Part shown: positions 24,462 through 35,727 of the stretch, one piece after another | Numbering within the stretch: position 1 is the stretch's first letter | How the letters are laid out: each line of letters starts with the position of its first letter | NCBI GenBank assembly: GCA_030789695.1 | Contig: CM061132.1 | Coordinates: forward strand, 33,132,418-33,196,417 | Length of the DNA stretch: 64,000 nt | Direction: 5' to 3' | Source: Scilla litardierei | Taxonomy: Eukaryota > Streptophyta > Magnoliopsida > Asparagales > Asparagaceae | Notes under the pieces: generated by a model | The model's input: only the letters and a program-made list of their open reading frames with translations | The model's database searches: none | What the model was told of the DNA's origin: nothing | Position numbers and translations under genes: made by a program

Positions 24462-24612
24462 TGTTATAATTTGTAGAGAAAAGAGTAACCATGGCTATGA
24501 GCCATGGTCCTATATTTATTTATCTCTCATGTGATCCACATTACTCCAATAAGTGGGGAGTAATGGAGGGATAAAGTGGCGGGGAGGCCAAAAGCCTCCA
24601 TTACTCACAACA
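24462..24612 (-). repeat. 5' LTR of copia A
   Basis: 151 bp. Minus strand starts TGTTGTGAGTAATGGAGGC and ends TATAACA. Flanked on the right by TACAC (24613-24617), identical to 668-672. Confidence 0.9.
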
Positions 24613-24617
24613 TACAC

Positions 24618-25223
24618 TTTTTTTACAAGTTAATAGATTTCTCATTCTCCAAATTTTCAACATGTCATAAAAGTACTAATTCTAAGTATGAAAACATATT
24701 GAAACAAACATACTAATCCTATTACAACATGCTACTACATTAAGCAAACTTCATGGAAGCAAAAAAGAAAACTACTAAGTTTTATAAGTATCATTGCATG
24801 GTTCCTACTCAAATTTTCATATGACATGCTAAATTTACTATTTTACTCATGATTTTAAAGCTAAACTAAAAACCAATCCTAAAAGTGAACCTTACTAAAA
24901 ATGGTAGAAGTTTCTACCTTCAAGAGTCCTCCAAAAATGTCCTTGGCCCTTCCTAGTCCTTGATGAACTTGGGCCTCCATGGCTTCTCCTACTCCTCCAA
25001 GACATCCCTCTTCAAACTCCATGAATTCCAAATCTCATCAAAACCCCAAACTTTCATCTTTCCCCCAAATCTCTCCTCCTCTCTTCAAATTTCCAGAATG
25101 ACCTACAGGTACCCGATGAAGAAAAGAATGATGCCAGAGTGTGCAGAGTGGAGGTGAGGTAGCCCTATGTGTGTTTGGACACCCCATTCACCCCCATAAG
25201 ATTTCGGCCATGGCATGAAAAGA

Positions 25224-25257
<34 letters not shown>

Positions 25258-25660
25258 GAGGAGGAGAGTTTTTGTTTTTTGATTTCTCTGTTTTTGATTT
25301 TTGCTATTCTCCCAAAAATCCTCATCCACTCATTAGTCAAAGCCAAGAGCCAAGTGTTTAAATGCATTCATGCAAGATGACAACTAGCTATGGTATGTGT
25401 CATCCTAATATTTTTTTCCAAAATTGTATTTTATAGAAATTAGAAATACATGATTAATACATCATACCATTCCAAATACATAGTATTTAATCCAAATACT
25501 TCATTTATATAATACAAATGGTGTTCCAAAAATTTATTTAAAAATAATTTAGTTATAAAAAATTATGGAAAATTCATGAAAATACTCAAAAACTTCATAC
25601 GTACAAATACGTCCAAAAATACGTACATTATATACGTATATACGGAGACGAGGTATTACA
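24618..25660 (-). mobile_element. Right piece of chromovirus-like LTR E
   Basis: Ends at 25660 with minus-strand TGTAATACCTCGTCTCCG, a typical chromovirus-type LTR start. The AT-rich U3-like sequence contains repeated ACGTA/TACGT words (25590-25645). A (GA)n run lies at about 25221-25262. No gene. It interrupts a TE gene at 25661. Confidence 0.7.
25221..25262. repeat. (GA)n microsatellite
   Basis: AGAGAG run, followed by GGAGGAGG, within LTR E. Confidence 0.9.
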
Positions 25661-27347
25661 CTTAGCTCCGACGCCCCCAACAACTCCTCAAGCTCTTTGA
25701 GGTTGGTATCCTCCTCCTCTTCGATCCTCTCAGGCATCCCCGCTAGGGCGGCCTTCTCCTCAGCTTCAGATTTGTTGGCCAACACCACGGCCCATGCGGT
25801 GTCCAACCTCTCGGCCTCGGCTGAAATCTCAGAGATCCGAGTTTCCATCAACCTCACCCGAACCTCAGCCTCCTGAACCGCTTCCTTAGCAGCCTCAACT
25901 ATTGCATGCTTTTAAGCGAGGCTTGCCTCTGCATCGGCAAGTGCCACGGACTAGTGCCGCAATGACAGCCTAACCAAGGACAACTGCACCAAGGGGAAAA
26001 CCTAAGGGTCAAGGGCACCCACCAAAGAATATGCACCAGGTTGCACGTGACCGTACCTTCTGACCGTAGAGCACTACAAAGGTAGCCAACAGTCACCCTT
26101 CACCTCATCTAGCACGGACCGGTCCTGGGGCAGGCAGGAGTTCTCAACCAGCCGAGCAGAAACACCACATTCATTGAAGACTGACTCTTTCAATCCCATC
26201 GGATAGCGAGGACAGAGCTGTTCATCCTTCAGCTATGGAAGGTTGGCCTCAGTTGACCTAAAGACGCATAAGGACCGCTCATAATCTGTGGGAAGCGAAC
26301 TTGGACAGACTGAAGAGAAGCCATTCCAAGGCCACTTGTCCTCGTAGTGCTGAGAGTGTGAGGGGGGTGAGGGGGCCTCGAAGGCTGGAACGACCCTAGC
26401 AAGAGCCCCGCCTAGGGTAAGGACCCGTGCCTTCTTCTTCTTTGCTCTCCCTTGGTCTACCGACGAGCGCTCCATTGCCCTCCTCTTACCACTGCCAGTC
26501 AGACCTCTCCCAACCTGAGATGACCCACCTTGCTGCTCCGAGCAAACAGCCAAGACGTGCTTGGCTAGGCTCGGGTAGGGAAATCGGCAGGACGTGCGGG
26601 GGTGAACCTCGGACGGCCTTATCTAACAAGACAGAGATGACGAGATGACTAAGGGTTAAGAAAAAAGTCGGACCCAAGAAAAGGGAACTTACAGATAGGC
26701 CACACGGTCATCCTCTGGACATGATCTGTGAATAGGACCTGGATGTACCTCTCACTAGCTGGGACCACAGTCAATTTGTAGATAGCCTCGAGCTCCACAT
26801 CGATAAGGCTCCTCCTCTCCAGAGTTAGCGAGCAAGGATTACCCCAGGGAACCAGGAAATCTACCTCCTCGGGGATGGTCACAAACACATAGTACTCTTT
26901 CCAATGTTTCACAGAGGATGGCAGCCCCAACACCAAATTCACGCCCTTTTGAGCGGTAATGTAAAGCCAGACGCCCAACTTGTGATGGCACAGATGGTAA
27001 AAGTGGCAGAAGAGGGGCAGGGTTGGCTCAACTCTATGGAGCGAGCACAACACAAGGAACCCCACCAGAGACCCAATGGCACTGGGGCTAAACTAACAAA
27101 GGGCGAGCCTGAATGCAGACAGAAATACGGCCACGAAGGGAAGAAGGGGGAACCGCAACCCAAACGAAAAGCTCTTAACATACACCCTGACCTCACGATG
27201 GCCAGGGAAGCAGATCCTCTCATTCATCGAGGGGGCCCTGGCGTGATGAGGGGTATGCAGGAATGAGGAACAAAGCTCTCCCATAGAGGTAGCGCAAGCC
27301 ACTGACAGCTGCCCCATCACCTCTAGGGGAACACCTAAAGAACGAAG
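25661..27347 (-). pseudogene. Transposase_28-like (putative gypsy-type transposon) gene fragment
   Basis: A decayed TE-encoded protein on the minus strand. The N-terminal part (about 27250-27095) reads DERICFPGHREVRVYVKSF then FGLRFPLLPFVAVFLSAF. The next frame gives GFLVLCSLHRVEPTLPLF and VNLVLGLPSSVKHWKEYYVF (27065-26850). This order matches the plant Transposase_28 (PF04195) family found in large gypsy-type elements. A basic linker (26553-26400) and a coiled-coil-like EAEEKAALAG/LEELLGASEL segment (25857-25665) follow. There are several frameshifts and stops. LTR E cuts it on one side and element F on the other. Confidence 0.75.
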
Positions 27348-29284
27348 TGTAAGGTCCCCAGCTATGAGGAAAACACTAAAAGGAGGGTTGAATAGTGTTT
27401 ATGCAATTTAAAATGATAATTACACCAAATTAAATTCCTAACCAACAATTAATGCGAAATGAAAATAAACCCTAAAAATGAAACAATGCAAACGCAAGGA
27501 TGTTACAAGCGTTCGGATTACCCAAGTCACTTCCTGACTTGTTCCTGGTAATCATACGTCCCTTCCACCCGGATACCACCGGATACTTAAGTTAGAACCC
27601 TAACTTGAGGTTTCCTTTAAACCCACTTTTAGCAACCCTATAAGTGAAATCGAAGTACACTCGATGTCCTTGACTCCCACAACTTGGGAGCAAGCAAATC
27701 ACTCTCACAAACCGAGAGTTAATCTAACAACGAAATATATGAAAATTGAAATTGCAACACTTACAATCACATATGCATTGATGTAGAACTTGAAGGAGCA
27801 AAGTGTGTTGAAGTGTTGATGTCTCTCTTGGAAGAGAGGAAAGCCTTTTCTCTTGACAGCGTCAAATGCCTAGAATATTTCTCTTTGGTTCTAGGTTGGA
27901 GAGCAAGAGAATGAAAGATAGGAATTCTAGGGCTTTAGGAATTGAGAGTTTGAAGATGAAAGCTTAGGGGATCAATAGATGAATGAGTTAGTACGTAAGT
28001 AACCTCTCAATGGAATAGTATATGCTGCCTTTATTGTTTCCCCAAAGCCCGCAAACTAAATCCCCAAAAACCCCTTTGAAATCCATGGAGAAAAAGCCAG
28101 CGGATAGAATTTACACACGCGACAGTCGACTGTTGAACAAAACACAGTCGACTGTTGCACTGTGTCAGAGGGTAAGTGAGAATTCAAACGGTAACTTACC
28201 ACGTGAACAACCGACGGATGAAGAGAAGACAATCAACAGTAAATCCAACAGGCGACTGTAAATCCTTCTACAGGCGACTGACAGCACTAAGGGTAAGCTG
28301 AGAAAATCTCAGAAAATACTGGGAAGATATGACAAGCGACTGATGTGGAAAACACAGGTGCATATGCCATGGGCAGGCGACTGTGAAACCAACATCAGTC
28401 GACTGTCACAAACCCTGACATTTTTCAGAGAGTTGAGTCGGCAGAGAAGCTTACGGACAGACGACTATTGAAGCATTGTTAGTCGACTGTTTCATGGACA
28501 GTCGATTGTAAATACAACATAAGTCATCTGGCACTAAAACTTGAAATAGTCGAGAGAGTAAGTTCTGTAGAAGAATCATGGACAGGCGACTGTAGAAGCA
28601 TTTACAGTCGACTGTGCCTTGGACAGGCGACTGTAAATACAACATCAGTCGACTGGCCAGATGAAATGGAATGATCTTTAGGCTGAAGATAGACAGGCGA
28701 CTGATTACCAAATCACAGTCGACTGTCTCTTAGACAGGTGCCTGTAAAATGTACATCAGTCGCCTGAAAGAGTTAAAGCTTAGAAAGCCCAAAAATCAAC
28801 TGATTAAGTATGTGCATAATAGTCGACTTTAGAACAATGCACAGTAGACTTTTTTTAGACAGTCGACTGTAAATCGTTCAGTAGTCAACTGTTGAAATCA
28901 CAACATGCACATTCTTGAGAATTATGAATTGGAGTCTAAGGAAAAGTGATCTAATGATTTCCTATGACTGAAATGATGATGTATGTGTGCTCTAACATAG
29001 TTTAACTTCTAAGCTACATACTAGAAGAGAAAAAGAAGAGTACATTATGTTGAACTCTCTCTTCTATCCAAAGTATGAGCTTGAAATCTTTTAGGAGCTT
29101 TAATCACCATCTTTGATCATCCAATCCACTTGTCTTGCTTTCATTGGTCTTTGAGTGTCATCCATTGCTAATTGATCTTCATGATATGCTTAGGCAATGA
29201 ATTAACTGCAAATAGGGGATTAGTCACAAGTATTTATGTTTGCTCATCATTAACACTAAGTAGGGAGAAGTCCAATACTCAACA
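27348..29284 (-). repeat. 3' LTR of copia F
   Basis: 1937 bp. Minus strand starts TGTTGAGTATTGGACTTC (29284) and ends GGGGACCTTACA (27348). Matches the remaining 848 bp of the 5' LTR. It contains the GTCGAC palindrome array. Confidence 0.9.
28122..28900 (-). promoter_or_regulatory. GTCGAC palindrome array in U3 of F 3' LTR
   Basis: Perfect ACAGTCGACTGT at 28122-28133, 28144-28155, 28603-28614 and 28714-28725, with more than ten variants (CAGGCGACTG, CAGTCGCCTG, TAGTCGACTGT). They often alternate as GACAGGCGACTGT then ACAGTCGACTG with about 15-nt spacers. The array lies upstream of the TATA position in element orientation (ACTATAAAGG in the 5' LTR copy, CAATAAAGG here). Confidence 0.75.
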
Positions 29285-30310
29285 TTCTCCCCCTTTTTGA
29301 TGATGACAAACAAACATAAACAAAAAGATAAATAATTGTGCTTAAAGAAAACTTACTCCTCCTACATAGATTCCAATCAAGTTAGTCAATGAATATAAGG
29401 GCATCTATTGATCAAATGAAGTAAGTATGTAAGATATGAATGAATGTAATGATTTTTAATCTTCAAATTTAGGATTTTATAATCCAAATTCATTTTATCT
29501 TACTCCCCCTGAATCTAAGGCAACTTCAATCTTAGATTCAAGTTTAGAATTAGAATTTACTTAGCACGTATATTATGATATGTTTATTTCTCTCCCCTAT
29601 GGCATTATCCAAAAGGTGGGAGTAGAATAACAACAACAATCGTGCTAAATAAGTACTAAAACTATAATGAGAGTATAAAGATAGGATGTATATTCAATTT
29701 GATGCCAACATATAATCGAAGGAAAAACTAATCACGAAAGGGTCATCGCATTGACATACATGCCAAAAACTCGTAAAAACGCAAGAAAACTTAGTTGAGT
29801 AAAGGAATGAGAATCCAATATCAGCATTTCAATCCAAATGCGAAAAACGTCTCACAAAACATCATGAATATGATATAGCATACAAAGAGACAATTTCACA
29901 ATATTCACACATGATATTAACATAAACAATGAGACAATGTGTGAAGCAGTATAAAAGAAACGTCATATATATATAATCCAAAATTTACATGGAGTACAGA
30001 ATGTAAAGATACAACTCCAAGTACATTAAAAGTATATGAACGTCATACATACATCATCCATACATCAGAACTAAAAAATACAAACTGACACTCAAAAGCA
30101 ACTCTCAACCCTAACAAAACAAATCTTGGTCTAAGGGTGAGTGCTCTGAGCGGAGTGTCAATCTATAACAGCATCTGAGGAGCGAGCCAAACCAATCTCG
30201 AACTCATGTTAGAATCCTCGGGTGGAGGAGCAGCAAGAGCAGGTGAGACATCCTGAGGAGCCGAAGAAGCACCCGGCTCAAGAGTAGTACCACCAGGATG
30301 CTCCAAAATC
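29285..30310 (-). other. 3' untranslated region and polypurine tract of F
   Basis: The minus strand ATCATCAAAAAGGGGGAGAA (about 29285-29304) next to the LTR is a strong polypurine tract. A second tract, AGATTCAGGGGGAGTAAG, lies at about 29500-29518. The rest is AT-rich without a supported gene, except that the accessory ORF's frame may run a little below 30311. Confidence 0.7.
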
Positions 30311-31640
30311 TCAGAGACGACAGGTGGAGGAGGCTGAGTAGGCTAAGGAGAAAAAAAAGGATCTGAGGTGATTAGGGAAAGGAATTTCCTGATACTGGAA
30401 CGACAGAAAGAATAACTCATATAAACAAGAAACTTTCTTATCCAAAAGGTCACGAGAGGGTGTAGCGGAGGAAGATGGCTGATCAGCTAGAGGAATGGTG
30501 GATGACAAAGGAGCAGAAGTAGATTGCCTCTTCTTGGATGCTGACTACAGAGCCGAAGTGGACTTCGACTTTGCAGAATCATCTAGAAAAGTGCTAAGAG
30601 GCATAGGCTCGTAGGGAGTCAAATCAATTCCAAAGTGACGAAATACAAGAGTAAGGAGACCACCATATGGAATGTGGGAAGATGTAGTAGTAAACTCGAC
30701 CTTATTCATCCGATCAAGAAGGACGCCGACCCAGTTTACTAACATACCAGAAAGATAGCATACATGCACCGAAGGATCTCCTGAGAGCGCTGATCGGAAG
30801 AGCCATATTTTGGCAGGATGTTGGACTTCACCACAAGGTGAACAGCCCAACCCCTAGCCGTGAACATGGAGGCCCTGACTCCAGACAAATAGAAGGAAGA
30901 AATCGATGTGAACATGTCCTGAAGGACATTCTGATCAAGATCTCCAACATCATAGATGTAGATGTCAGCAGGAAGGGAGCCAGAAGAGGGGATCCTAAGA
31001 ATGGTCCCAAGAGAGTAGGGTCAAGACGGATACAGGTCCCCTGAACCACAATGTCTATCTCCCATGTGTCAACATACTCACTGCGAATGCGGTTGGCATA
31101 AAATAATTTGACCAGTAAGGGATAAGCACGTGGGAAGTCGATATGGGAGAATCGAATGAGATCACCCAAGTGGGTCGAAGAGAGAATCTCTGAGAGTCTC
31201 TTAGCAGTGAATGACTGATATACAATAAAACGCTCTCGAAGGAGTTTTATCCCTAGCATGGCATTGAACTTTGCCAGACAAGCATCGTCTCGGTAAATGG
31301 GTACTAGATGATCAGCAGGAGGAGTCACATGAGGATTTTGCGCCTGGATAGAAGCTGGAATGGACTCGGGTTGGGTGACTGCAGCCACCCGAGTGAGTTC
31401 TACCTCAGAGACAGGCTCATTGATACTAATACCAATGGTCTTCCGCAGACGCTTCACAAGAGGTTCATTATAGGCTTCTTCTTCAGAGGAGGAAGAAGGG
31501 GAATAGGAACCTGAAGTGTCGGAGGGAGGATCAACGTTCTTGGTGCGAGCTTTGTGGGGTCTCTTGGTTTTGACAATGGTCAGCTTATGGTTCTTAATGC
31601 GTCTAGTAGCAATAGCCTTCCCTTTGGTCTTAGGAGCCAT
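30311..31640 (-). pseudogene. Accessory post-pol ORF of copia F, broken
   Basis: Starts at MAPKTKGKAIATRRIKNHK; residues 4-35 are strongly basic and a second basic cluster VKRLRKTIG follows at 62-70, so nuclear localisation is plausible. Residues 115-130 read IYRDDACLAKFNAMLG, matching FRDDAHRARFERI of element B. The frame is lost near 30975 and resumes as GWAVHLVVKSNILPKYG, then VNWVGVLLDRMNK and IPYGGLLTLVFRHFGIDL (30740-30630). That pairs with AAWFLDRIIV...CGGLITLLALMTGEDF of element C. Stops near 30745 and 30543 also break it. No signal peptide or membrane segment is evident. Env-like by position only. Confidence 0.75.
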
Positions 31641-31978
31641 TGTACAAACCAAAAGCCACGAAAGAACACACAAATCGAATCGGCGAAAGAAAATGATAAC
31701 TAATCCGAGGAGAACGACAGAGACGAAATCATAGACTGTCAACCTATCAATCGAATGATCGGAAGGAGAGATCTGAGACTGTGGCTTCAAATCGGAGAGA
31801 GATCGACGGATACAGTGGAATTTCGAACGAAGGAAGACGAGGGAGAGGCATAGAAAGAGAGAGAAAATAACTGATCGAATCGACGGCTCTCAAAGATATA
31901 AGAAGGGGTCCAAAGAATCTGGGACGTTGGATCGAAAAATCTACAACACAGATCATGTTAACAAACCGCTACAGCAGT

Positions 31979-32310
31979 AGACAGTCGACTGATGAACAAT
32001 CTTCAATCGAATGGAAGAAATGATATAGATTGGCTTGGGTTGACAGACAGTCGACTGGTGCGTAATTCACAGTCGCATGTTGAAGAGACATTCGACTGTA
32101 ACTAACTCATCAGTCGACTGACAGAGAAGCAAAAATATGAAGATAAAAACAGAGATCACTGAAAATTTGAACAGGCGCCTGATGACCAAATTGCAGTCGC
32201 ATGTCATAGGGATAGTCGACTATAAAATCTTAATCAGTCGCCAGTGCGAAAAATACAGTCTGCTATTTGATAAAATAGAGATGGATAGTCGACTGTCGAA
32301 GGAATGACCG
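31979..32310 (-). promoter_or_regulatory. Internal GTCGAC palindrome array upstream of F accessory ORF
   Basis: Copies of the LTR motif, ACAGTCGACTG and variants, at about 31980-31991, 32046-32057, 32069-32080, 32090-32100, 32109-32121, 32216-32224 and 32284-32297. They lie 340-660 bp upstream of the accessory start codon in element orientation. A minus-strand TATATC (31900-31895) lies between. No ORF covers this stretch. Confidence 0.7.
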
Positions 32311-32593
32311 TCGTCTGTCCTGCTCCAGAAATACACAGTGAGGTTAAAATCTAGAGGATAGAGACAACTCACCCTAAGACCTATACTCTAACACCAATCT
32401 GATCATGAAATCATTATCAAAATATTATACATTCGCGTATACATCTCGAAAATCAATCCAAACAATCGAAATCATCAAAATATCAAATACATCTCTTAAA
32501 ACAAATATATGTAAACCATATAATTTATCAAAAGAATAGAAGTAAAAATGATGACATGAGTTCAAGTATGATAGAACATGAAAGTATGAACTC

Positions 32594-35500
32594 CTATATT
32601 TCAGATTCACCCATAATCCCTAATTCTCCACCCAACCTCATAAATGAATCTTCTTTAAGACGTTTAGTGAAGATGTCGGCGATTTGTTTTTGGGTTTCAA
32701 TGTACTCTAAGAAGATGTCCTTATTAGCTACATGATCATTGATAAAATGGTGTCTCACATCTATGTGTTTGGTACGGGAGTGATGTACCAGATTCTTGGA
32801 AAGACAAATAGCACTTTGGTTATCAACTATGATAGGGCAAGTATCACAATTGACACCATAGTCCTTAAGAGTATGTATCATCTAAAGAACTTGTGCACAT
32901 GCAAAACCCACGGCAATATATTTCGCTTCAGTCGTGGACAATGATACCGAGTTCTGTTTCTTGGAAAACTAAGAAACTAGGGAATTTCCTAGAAAATGGC
33001 AAGTACCACTAGTACTATTCCTATCGGATTTGCATCCAGTAAAGTCGACATCACTATATGAGATTAACTCATATGCGCTAGATATAGGGTAAAGTAACCC
33101 ATAATCTAGTGAATGATTGAGGTAACGAAAAATTCGTTTAATCGCAATCAAGTGTGACTCCTTAGGTCTAGCTTGATATCTAGCACAAAGGCATACGGAA
33201 AACATAATATTGGGCATACTGGCAGTTAAGTAAAGTAAGCTACCGATCATACATCGATATAGACGAACGTCTACATCTTTTCTGTTCTTATCCTTGTGTA
33301 GATGGGTTGTTGTACTCGTGGGGGTCCTTTTGGTTGAAGACGATTCCATCCCGAATCACTTGATAAGCTCATCGGTGTATTTGGTTGTATGTATGAAAGT
33401 CACATCCTTCATTTGCCGAATTTATAGTCCAAGGAAATAGTTGAGCTCACCCATATGGCTCATCTCGAATTCATCCTTCATAGACTTAAAAAATTCTAGG
33501 CAAAGATTAAAATTAGTAGAACCAAATATAATATCGTCTACATAAACTTGAATTAATAGGATGTCATTTTCATAATCCTTAATAAAAAGAGTTGAATCAA
33601 CTTCACCCATTTTAAACCTAAATCCAAAAGAAAGGTTTTGAGTTGATCATACCAAGCTCTAGGAGCTTCTCTCAACCAATATAACGCTTTCTTAAGTTTG
33701 AAAACACGGTTTGGAAATTTTTCATGAATAAAACTGGGCGGTTGAGAAACATAAATTTCTTCATTAACAATACCATTTAAAAATACACTTTTAACATCCA
33801 TTTGAAATAGTTTAAAATTCTTATGAGATGAAAAAGATAAAAGCAATATAATAGCTTCTAATCTAGCAACGGAGGTAAAAGATTCTTCGAAATCAAGTCG
33901 GTAGCCTTGAGATACTAACCTTGTTTTGTTCCTTGTGATGACCTTGTTCTCATCAGTCTTGTTCTTAAAGATCCACTTGGTCCCAATCACTTGGTGACCA
34001 CTTGGGAGAGGAAAGAGCTTCCAAACTTTATTTCTCTCAAATTGCATGAGTTCTTCTTCCATTGCCACTCTCCAAGAGCTATCTTCACACGCTTCTTGGA
34101 TGTTCTTTGGCTCAATGGTAAAGACGAATGTGCGGTGAGAGAATTCTTCAATTCTTGACCTCATTTGAACACACACACCAATATCTCCAATAATTTGGTC
34201 GGAGGGTGATTACGAACGGTTGGGTAAGCTTTGGAAATCCCTGCATCACTTGGAACATCTTCAACAATCTCATTAGTAGTGTTAGTCTCAATAATAGAAT
34301 CATTAATCTTGACATTACTAAGAGAATCACATAAAACATCTACACTATCATCAACAATATGAGGAAAATCAAAATCTTCATAAAATGATACGTGTAGTGA
34401 TTCCTCAATCATTGAAGATGTTTTGTTGTATATCCGGTAGGCTTTGCTATGTGTGGAATATCCAACAAAAATTCTTTCATCAGATCTTGGCTCAAATTTA
34501 TATAAGTTACCAAAGGTGTTCTTGATAAAACATTTTGAACTAAAAAACGAAAATATTTAACTTGTGGCTTTTTGTCATAAAACAACTCAAAACAAGTTGT
34601 GTTCGTTCGGGGTCTCACTAGGATCCTATTAAGCACATAACATGTCGTGTGCATCGCCTCTGCCTAAAATTGTAGACCAAGATGATTATCATGGAGCATG
34701 GTACGGGTACACTTAAATAGGGTCCTATTCTTTCTCTCTATAACACCAATTTGTGGTGGTGCACGAGGAAAAGAAAAGTTATGGGTTATCCCGGTGTCAT
34801 CACAAAACTTTGTAAAAGACTCATTCTCAAATTCTCCTCCATGATCACTACGAATAGTGATAATGGTGGATCCTAAGAAATTTTGAATCTTCTTTGCAAA
34901 TATGGTAAACTCTTTAAGGGCTTCATTCTTATTGGTTAAAAATGAAACCCAAGTAAATTAGAGAAGTCGTCAATAACAACTAATCCATAATGAGCATTAC
35001 CTAAAGAGGCGGTTCTAGTAGGCCCAAACAAATCTAGATGAAGTAATTCTAGGGGCCTCTTAGAAGTTATGCATTCTTTAAGTTTGAAATATGATTTACT
35101 AAGTTTACCTCTTTGACATGAATCACAAAAGTTTTTCTTACTAAAAGCAATTTTTGGAAAACCTTTGACAATATCATGCTTAGTTAACTTATATAAGTAC
35201 TTAAAATGAACATGACCAAAACGGTGATGCCAAAATTGTTGTTCATTTGTATTAGCAATTAAGCAATGTTCTATGGTTTTAGGCAAGCTCAAATAATAAA
35301 TATTTTTACGTCTAATACCGGTAAATAAAACATGTGAATCAAAATCAACAATTTTACACATACCTTCTCCAAAGTTAACTTTGTAACCTTTGTCACAAAG
35401 TTGACTAATGGAGATAAGGTTATGACATAAACAACTAACTAAATAAACATTTGTAATTAGTGGTTTGGAAGGATTACCGACTATACCTACTCCAATGATG

Positions 35501-35650
35501 GTTCCCTTTTGGTTACTTCCAAAGGTGACTGTGGCACCATCCTTGATGCTAATCACTTCGGATAGCAATGATGGATCTCCTGTTATGTGTTTGGAACAAC
35601 CACTATCGAGTATCCATCCTTTTCTTTTAGAGCTAATATAATCTTTATTG
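32594..35650 (-). pseudogene. pol: Copia F pol pseudogene (PR-INT-RT-RNase H)
   Basis: Protease active site WILDSGCSKHITGD lies near 35620-35580. GAG-pre-integrase FWHHRFGHVH and CDSCQRGK and the integrase core follow, with Asp in LHLDLFGP, Asp in RSDHGGEF and Glu in GVIERKNRTL (about 35060-34730). RT begins near 34090 (WRVAMEEELMQFERNKVW, TKWIFKNKTDENKVI) and keeps YVDD at 33544-33533. RNase H ends with STTEAKYIAVGFACAQ, SRTKHIDVRHHFI and QIADIFTKRL. Frameshifts near 34935, 34420 and 33600 and several stops break it. Decay is lighter than in copia A. Confidence 0.9.
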
Positions 35651-35727
35651 CTCTCTTTCTTTTTCTTGGGCGCCTACATAATATACCATAAGCTCATGGT
35701 ACCCAATTTTTGTTAGGTCCAAGGGGA

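Larger units (their letters stand above)
673..24612 (-). mobile_element. Copia element A, degenerate, carrying element B
   Basis: A Ty1/copia retrotransposon read on the minus strand. Short LTRs lie at 673-848 and 24462-24612, both TG...CA, flanked by a perfect 5-bp duplication TACAC (668-672 and 24613-24617). Internal order on the minus strand is PBS, long leader, gag, protease, integrase, RT, RNase H, polypurine tract and 3' LTR, which is copia order. The 17-kb Athila-like element B sits in the leader. Many stops and frameshifts make A inactive. Boundaries are firm because LTR ends and duplication agree. Confidence 0.9.
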
